NCBI GenBank assembly: GCA_965215705.1
Contig: CBDCEE010000002.1
Location: 124,001 to 188,000 of the forward strand
Source of the DNA: JAAXPZ01 sp965215705
GTDB taxonomy: Bacteria; Campylobacterota; Campylobacteria; Campylobacterales; Sulfurovaceae
Direction: 5' to 3'
Length of the DNA stretch: 64,000 bases
Under the pieces are notes generated by a model, which had not been told where the DNA came from, ran no database searches, and saw only the letters and a program-made list of their open reading frames with translations. Position numbers and translations under genes: made by a program. Below are positions 59,615-64,000 of the stretch, one piece after another. Position 1 is the stretch's first letter. Every line of letters begins with the position of its first letter.

Positions 59615-61267
59615 ATGTTTACTATCCAAAATTATTCTAAACAGAATATTAAAAACGATATTCTCTCCGGAGCACTGGTCGCAGTAGCGTTGGTACCTGA
59701 AGCGATTGCTTTTTCTTTTATTGCAGGAGTGTCACCTGTGGTAGGACTTTATGGTGCCTTTATTATTGGACTGATCACGGCGATACTGGGGGGTAAGCCG
59801 GGGATGATCTCTGGGGCTACAGGTTCTGTAGCCGTAGTCTTCGTCTCGCTGGGACTCTGGGTCAAGCAGCATTACCCTGATCTAGATAAAGAAGCACTCT
59901 CTATGATGGTGCTGCACATGATCCTACTGACCTCAATTATCGCAGGTTTGATTCAGATCGCTATCGGGATGATGAAAATGGGTAAATTCATCCGTCTGGT
60001 ACCACAGCCGGCACTGTTTGGATTTGTGAATGGACTGGCGATCGTGATCGCATTGGCTCAGCTAACATTTCTTGCCCCTGTAGATGTGCAGCAATATCAT
60101 TCTTGGGTGGATGTGGCAAAAGCAAGTTTCTCTGAGAACTATGTCATGTATATCATCATTGCCATCACCATGGCGACTATGCAGTTCCTTCCCAAGGTGA
60201 GTAAAGCAGTACCAGCTGGATTGGTAGCCATTGTTTTGATTACGGTTGTGGTAAATATACAAGATATTTTGAATTATATCAATAGTTATACCATGATGTT
60301 GGGCATCAATAGTCAAATTTTACCAGAAATGTGGAGTATTGATACCAAAAAGGTAGGCGATCTGGCTAATCTTTCCAATGTCTCTTTGCCTTACTTTGTG
60401 ATGCCTGACAGTTCTTTGTTTACATGGAAGGCAATGTCTGTTATCCTGCCTACAGCATTGATAGTGGCGCTGGTAGGATTGATCGAATCACTGTTGACAC
60501 TCTCTGTCTTGGATGAGATGGGTGGTAAGCGTGGTTCTGGTAATAAAGAGTGTGTTGCCTTGGGTGTGGGCAATACCACATCAGGGCTTTTTGGTGGGAT
60601 GGCAGGTTGTGCGATGATCGGGCAGTCAGTGATCAACTTCACCTCTGGTGGATTGGGGAGGCTCTCTTCGTTCACAGCGGCTGTACTACTCATCACGTTG
60701 GTGGTGAGTTTTTCCAGTGTGATCGCAGCGATCCCTGTGGCAGTACTGGTAGGGATCATGTTTATGGTCAGTATTGGTACTTTTGAATTCTCCTCTCTCA
60801 AGCGAATCCAACATATGCCTAAAAGTGATGTATTTGTACTGGTAGTGGTGACGATCATCACAGTTTTCTATGATCTGGCAGTAGCCGTGATCGCAGGCGT
60901 GATCATCTCTGCACTGGTTTTTGCCTGGGAGCATGCCAAGATCTTTGCCCATACAGCAGAAGAAGAGGGCAAGAAGGTCTATGAGCTAGATGGCCCACTC
61001 TTTTTTGGCTCAGTGACCTCTTTTAATGAGCAGTTTGACCCGGAGAATGATCCTAGCAATGTCGTGATTGATTTCAAAAAAGCACGTGTCATGGACTCGT
61101 CTGGTGCCGAAGCGATCGACGCACTGACACAAAAGTATAAAAAAGCAGGCAAAAAACTCACGCTTAGACATCTCTCTGAAGACTGTAAAAAGACACTGAA
61201 AATTGCAGGCCCGTTCTGTAGTTATGAAGAGGATGACCCAACGTATAAAGTGGTAAGAGATTATTAG
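59615..61267 (+). CDS. SulP-family anion transporter with STAS domain
   Basis: A 550-residue secondary transporter. The membrane part (about 1-440) has GALVAVALVPEAIAFSFIAG and GLYGAFIIGLI at its start and LVGLIESLLTLSVLDEM near 290. A C-terminal STAS domain (from about 460) has VVIDFKKARVMDSSGAEAID. Family members take up sulfate, bicarbonate or other anions, and the substrate cannot be read from sequence. The ATG has AGGAAG upstream. Confidence 0.93.
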   Translation: MFTIQNYSKQNIKNDILSGALVAVALVPEAIAFSFIAGVSPVVGLYGAFIIGLITAILGGKPGMISGATGSVAVVFVSLGLWVKQHYPDLDKEALSMMVLHMILLTSIIAGLIQIAIGMMKMGKFIRLVPQPALFGFVNGLAIVIALAQLTFLAPVDVQQYHSWVDVAKASFSENYVMYIIIAITMATMQFLPKVSKAVPAGLVAIVLITVVVNIQDILNYINSYTMMLGINSQILPEMWSIDTKKVGDLANLSNVSLPYFVMPDSSLFTWKAMSVILPTALIVALVGLIESLLTLSVLDEMGGKRGSGNKECVALGVGNTTSGLFGGMAGCAMIGQSVINFTSGGLGRLSSFTAAVLLITLVVSFSSVIAAIPVAVLVGIMFMVSIGTFEFSSLKRIQHMPKSDVFVLVVVTIITVFYDLAVAVIAGVIISALVFAWEHAKIFAHTAEEEGKKVYELDGPLFFGSVTSFNEQFDPENDPSNVVIDFKKARVMDSSGAEAIDALTQKYKKAGKKLTLRHLSEDCKKTLKIAGPFCSYEEDDPTYKVVRDY

Positions 61268-61300
61268 CGATTGGTCTATGGGTTGTATGCGAGAGTGTGC

Positions 61301-61306
61301 TAAAAT
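61301..61306 (+). promoter_or_regulatory. Promoter (-10) of pyrB
   Basis: GTGTGCTAAAATAG contains TGC plus TAAAAT at 61301-61306, one base from the consensus. The start is near 61313, and TGAGGAG lies before the ATG at 61332. Confidence 0.55.
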
Positions 61307-61331
61307 AGAGAAAATATTTTGAGGAGTATAG

Positions 61332-62210
61332 ATGCAACACTTGGTAGATACGGATCAGTTTACAGTAGCCCAGTTAGAGCAGATAGTCTCAGATGCAAAA
61401 GCCTTTAAGCACAAGAAGCCACCTAGACTTCTACAGGATAAAGTGATCGTTACGCTTTTTTTTGAGAAGTCCACCCGCACACGGAGTTCTTTTGAGATCG
61501 CTGGCAAAAGACTAGGTGCTGCAATGGTGCTGTTTGACCCTACCAAGAGCTCTACCCAAAAAGGTGAAACACTAGAGGACACTTTTACGACCTTGTGTGC
61601 GATGGAGCCTGATGCCGTTGTAGTACGACATTCTCAAAATGATACACCACAGATCTTGGCAGATATGCAAGTCACTCCCGTCATCAATGCAGGAGCTGGA
61701 AACTACGCCCATCCGACACAGGCACTACTGGATTATTTTACTATGCTAGAGCATTTTGATGGAGATATTAAAGGCAAGACTTTGGCGATCGTAGGGGATG
61801 TAGTGAGCTCTAGAGTGGCCAGTTCCGGTATCCGCCTCTTTACGCGTATGGGAATGAATGTGGTGCTTGTAGCACCTGAACAGTTTATGCCGGATATAGA
61901 TCTACCCAAGTATGAGAGGTTGGATGATGTGATAGGGGAGGTTGATGTCATTATGAGTCTCAGAGCCCAACTAGAGCGGCATGAGGTACCTCATTTCGAA
62001 GATTATGATACGTATGCCAAACACTACTGTATCACGAAAGATAGAATAGGAGACAGAGATATTCTTCTCATGCATCCAGGACCCGTGATGCGAAATATAG
62101 ATATTTCCGATGAGATGCTAGATGACCCACGGTGTAAGGTACTGGAACAGGTCAAAAATGGTGTCTATGTCAGAATGGCGATTCTAAAACTCTTGTTATT
62201 GGACTCATAA
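61332..62210 (+). CDS. pyrB: Aspartate carbamoyltransferase catalytic subunit
   Basis: Joins carbamoyl phosphate and aspartate in pyrimidine synthesis. The 292-residue chain has the carbamoyl-phosphate motif FFEKSTRTRSSFEIAGKRLG, then VVVRHSQNDTPQ, HPTQALLDYFTM and the C-terminal LLMHPGPVMRNIDIS. No regulatory subunit is seen nearby. The pabB gene starts four bases after its stop. Confidence 0.96.
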   Translation: MQHLVDTDQFTVAQLEQIVSDAKAFKHKKPPRLLQDKVIVTLFFEKSTRTRSSFEIAGKRLGAAMVLFDPTKSSTQKGETLEDTFTTLCAMEPDAVVVRHSQNDTPQILADMQVTPVINAGAGNYAHPTQALLDYFTMLEHFDGDIKGKTLAIVGDVVSSRVASSGIRLFTRMGMNVVLVAPEQFMPDIDLPKYERLDDVIGEVDVIMSLRAQLERHEVPHFEDYDTYAKHYCITKDRIGDRDILLMHPGPVMRNIDISDEMLDDPRCKVLEQVKNGVYVRMAILKLLLLDS

Positions 62211-62214
62211 ATGT

Positions 62215-63186
62215 ATGTATTGGTATAGCCAAGAGGAGGGATTCGAGCAGATTGATAGGTTGGGTAAAAGGGGCATACCCTTTCTCTTCATCATCTCCTA
62301 TAATCAATCCAAGATATTTGTGCAGCCTTTGGATCAACTTGAGAGCAGTATCTACTATAAGCTAGAGGATTGGCGAAACTATCCTGTACAGAAGCGGGAG
62401 AGAGCATTTACCTTTACTAAAATGCCGGCAGACTTTCCCCTCTATGAGAAGAAGCTTGAGAAGGTACGCGAAGAGATACGCTCCGGTAACACCTATCTAC
62501 TCAATCTGACCTGTAAGACACCTATAGAGAGTGACTTCTCACTCAAAGAGATCTTTACCTACGCCAGGGCTAAGTTCAAACTCTACTTTAAAGATCAGTT
62601 TACCTGCTTTTCTCCGGAACGTTTTATCGAGATAGAGGGTGACAGGATCGCAACTTATCCGATGAAGGGTACGATCGATGCGGATATTCCCGATGCCAAA
62701 CAGAAGATACTCCATGATGAAAAAGAGATGGCGGAACATGTGATGATCGTCGATCTGATGCGTAATGATCTGGGGATCGTGGGGAAGGATGTCAAGGTAG
62801 AACGATTTAGGTATGTAGACAGGATCAAAGCAGGCAACAAAGCGCTCTTACAGGTCAGCTCCAAAGTGACAGCACAACTGCCGGAGAACTGGAGAGACGG
62901 TATCGGTACGCTGCTTGCACGGATGCTTCCGGCAGGTTCCATTACCGGTACTCCCAAAAAGAAAACAGTGGAGATCATTGCGCAGGTAGAGAGCTACGAG
63001 AGAGGCTTTTATACAGGAGTGTTTGGTGTCTTTGATGGTAAAAACCTGCGTTCTGGGGTCATGATACGCTTTATCGAGCAGGAAGAGGGGAAGCTCTACT
63101 ACAAGAGTGGTGGTGGTATCACGATCGACTCAGATGCCCGTTCTGAGTATGAAGAGCTGGTGGACAAGATCTATTTGCCACTCTGA
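62215..63186 (+). CDS. pabB: Aminodeoxychorismate synthase component I
   Basis: A 323-residue chorismate-binding enzyme for p-aminobenzoate and folate. The motif YPMKGTID with Lys (AdcS type; anthranilate synthases have Ala there) supports PabB over TrpE. Other family marks are EHVMIVDLMRNDLG, LLPAGSITGTPK-type MLPAGSITGTPKKKTVEI and SGGGITIDSDARSEYEE. It lacks about 130 N-terminal residues of long PabB. It overlaps the opposite lipoprotein gene by 16 bases. Confidence 0.93.
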   Translation: MYWYSQEEGFEQIDRLGKRGIPFLFIISYNQSKIFVQPLDQLESSIYYKLEDWRNYPVQKRERAFTFTKMPADFPLYEKKLEKVREEIRSGNTYLLNLTCKTPIESDFSLKEIFTYARAKFKLYFKDQFTCFSPERFIEIEGDRIATYPMKGTIDADIPDAKQKILHDEKEMAEHVMIVDLMRNDLGIVGKDVKVERFRYVDRIKAGNKALLQVSSKVTAQLPENWRDGIGTLLARMLPAGSITGTPKKKTVEIIAQVESYERGFYTGVFGVFDGKNLRSGVMIRFIEQEEGKLYYKSGGGITIDSDARSEYEELVDKIYLPL

Positions 63187-63716
63187 TAGATATCACACCT
63201 GTCGGTGCGTATCTTCCATTGGTATTTTGGGTCTTTTAGGATGGGGGCAAAGTAGAGCTTACCAGAGGCTCTCCATGGATCCAGCAAAATACCTGAAGCG
63301 AGATTCTTTGTATGGCGTGGTAGTGCTACCAGCGCATTATGCTCCAGCCAATAGCTTCCTACATGGGCTCCTACGGGTTGGAGGCTGATCGTTTTGAAAT
63401 GAAACTTCTGTAGATGGAGGTAGAGATCATCACTCCACTGATAACAGAGTCCCCGATTTTTGATCCCTACATTGGTCAGAAAGTTATGCACCAATGGCGG
63501 TGTAGATACGTGATAGCGTGAAGCCAGTTCTCTGCTATAATGGATCGCTTCATGGGATATGGTTCTGGCTTCTGCTGGGTCTATATGGCTATGTGTACGC
63601 ATGAGTAGTGTATAGAGTTTCTCTTGATCGGAGTGTACTGTTTTGGGGTCAAAATGAGGGGTACAGGAGACAAGCAGCAGAAGGAGCAGGAATATCCCTG
63701 CTATCTGTCTCTGCAT
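63171..63716 (-). CDS. Lipoprotein of unknown function
   Basis: A 181-residue protein with a signal peptide and lipobox (FLLLLLLVSCTPHF). The body has TISHEAIHYSRELASRYHVS, VGIKNRGLCYQWSDDLYLHL and GAHVGSYWLEHNALVALPR. The Cys, His and Asp/Asn in those segments recall a transglutaminase-like or papain-like fold, but this is only a visual impression. The start at 63716 lies after the stop of the upstream gene. Confidence 0.8.
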   Translation of the reverse strand: MQRQIAGIFLLLLLLVSCTPHFDPKTVHSDQEKLYTLLMRTHSHIDPAEARTISHEAIHYSRELASRYHVSTPPLVHNFLTNVGIKNRGLCYQWSDDLYLHLQKFHFKTISLQPVGAHVGSYWLEHNALVALPRHTKNLASGILLDPWRASGKLYFAPILKDPKYQWKIRTDRCDIYQSGK

Positions 63717-63720
63717 AGTG

Positions 63721-64000
63721 TTAGCTGACAATGATCGCTTCAGGGAAGATCACGCCATCTATCGAAAGCTCTGCCATCTTTTTGATCTCTTTTTCGTTGA
63801 GGATCAGTGTCAGGACTTTGGTATCGAACAGGTACTCTTGTGCGATCGGTTGTATCCTGGCAGCATCTTCGATCTGGCAGACCAGATATTTACTCTCCAG
63901 TGCATTGGCAAAAAGTGCTTCTGTGACACTAGTCACCGTCACTGCAAAGGCTATACGGTTCTCCTGACAATACTGTGCAAGAGTGATAGAGTCGCTGAGT
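63721..64000 (-). CDS. Partial hypothetical protein (C-terminal end)
   Basis: The frame is open to the window edge, so only the last 92 residues are present. They include ESKYLVCQIEDAARIQPIAQ and TKVLTLILNEKEIKKMAE, and end in GVIFPEAIIVS. Alternating strands and helices suggest an alpha/beta fold, perhaps an NAD-binding or KTN-like domain of a channel or transporter, but I cannot assign it. Confidence 0.7.
   Translation of the reverse strand, partial: LSDSITLAQYCQENRIAFAVTVTSVTEALFANALESKYLVCQIEDAARIQPIAQEYLFDTKVLTLILNEKEIKKMAELSIDGVIFPEAIIVS

Noticed and set aside
1..64000. tRNA, rRNA or CRISPR arrays
   Set aside because: I looked for cloverleaf ends with GGTTCGA-type loops and for regularly spaced repeats on both strands and found none that stand up.

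Overview
The window looks like chromosomal DNA of a Campylobacterota (Epsilonproteobacteria) bacterium, most likely a Sulfurovum or Nitratifractor/Sulfurimonas-type relative. This rests on the protein styles (a ComEC with no nuclease domain, a short PriA, a KchA-like potassium channel, the glmU-coaBC-uppS-prepilin peptidase-lptF-truA order) and on many extended -10 promoters of the type TGnTATAAT without a conserved -35 box. It is an inference from sequence style, not from a marker gene. Nearly all the DNA is coding, and genes often overlap by 1 to 17 bases. No rRNA, tRNA, CRISPR array or prophage was seen.

Layout. 1-3.4 kb: the end of a tyrosine recombinase, a small unknown gene, then argJ, a K+ channel and rpmB on the minus strand. 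3.4-7.2 kb: a probable structured RNA before rpe, then trpF, a DEDDh exonuclease, an EI24-like membrane protein and a gamma carbonic anhydrase. 7.2-9.6 kb: a cluster of six REP-like palindromes and uvrB. 9.6-17.1 kb: two small proteins, two type IV pilin-like proteins, priA (with a palindromic element translated inside it), ispG, dnaB and comEC. 17.1-24 kb: aminotransferase, AraC regulator, YihY, GlcD, an M23 peptidase, NUDIX and a truncated haemoglobin. 24-27.8 kb: agmatine to putrescine genes (aguA, aguB) split by a CAP-domain lipoprotein, then alr. 27.8-33.5 kb: unknown, cytochrome c and MoaD-like genes, then a three-gene set of exported TPR-like proteins whose middle gene is broken by an IS1595-family element. 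33.6-39.8 kb: nadE, a SpoU/TrmH methyltransferase, dsbD and a DUF255 thioredoxin-like protein.

39.9-47.8 kb is the most unusual part: a tight seven-gene operon with a MerR regulator, an LplT-PlsC-acyl-ACP synthetase fusion, two YiiX-type permuted papain-fold proteins, a small membrane protein, an Lgt-like integral membrane protein with an altered signature, and a radical SAM protein resembling archaeal tetraether synthase (Tes, MJ0619 family). I read it as a candidate membrane-lipid remodelling system.

47.8-64 kb: a six-gene minus-strand envelope operon (glmU to truA), trmA-truD, a pqi-type lipid-transport operon with a split PqiA, dodecin, a SulP transporter, pyrB, pabB, a lipoprotein and a partial gene at the edge. 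Three families of short palindromic repeats are scattered through the window.
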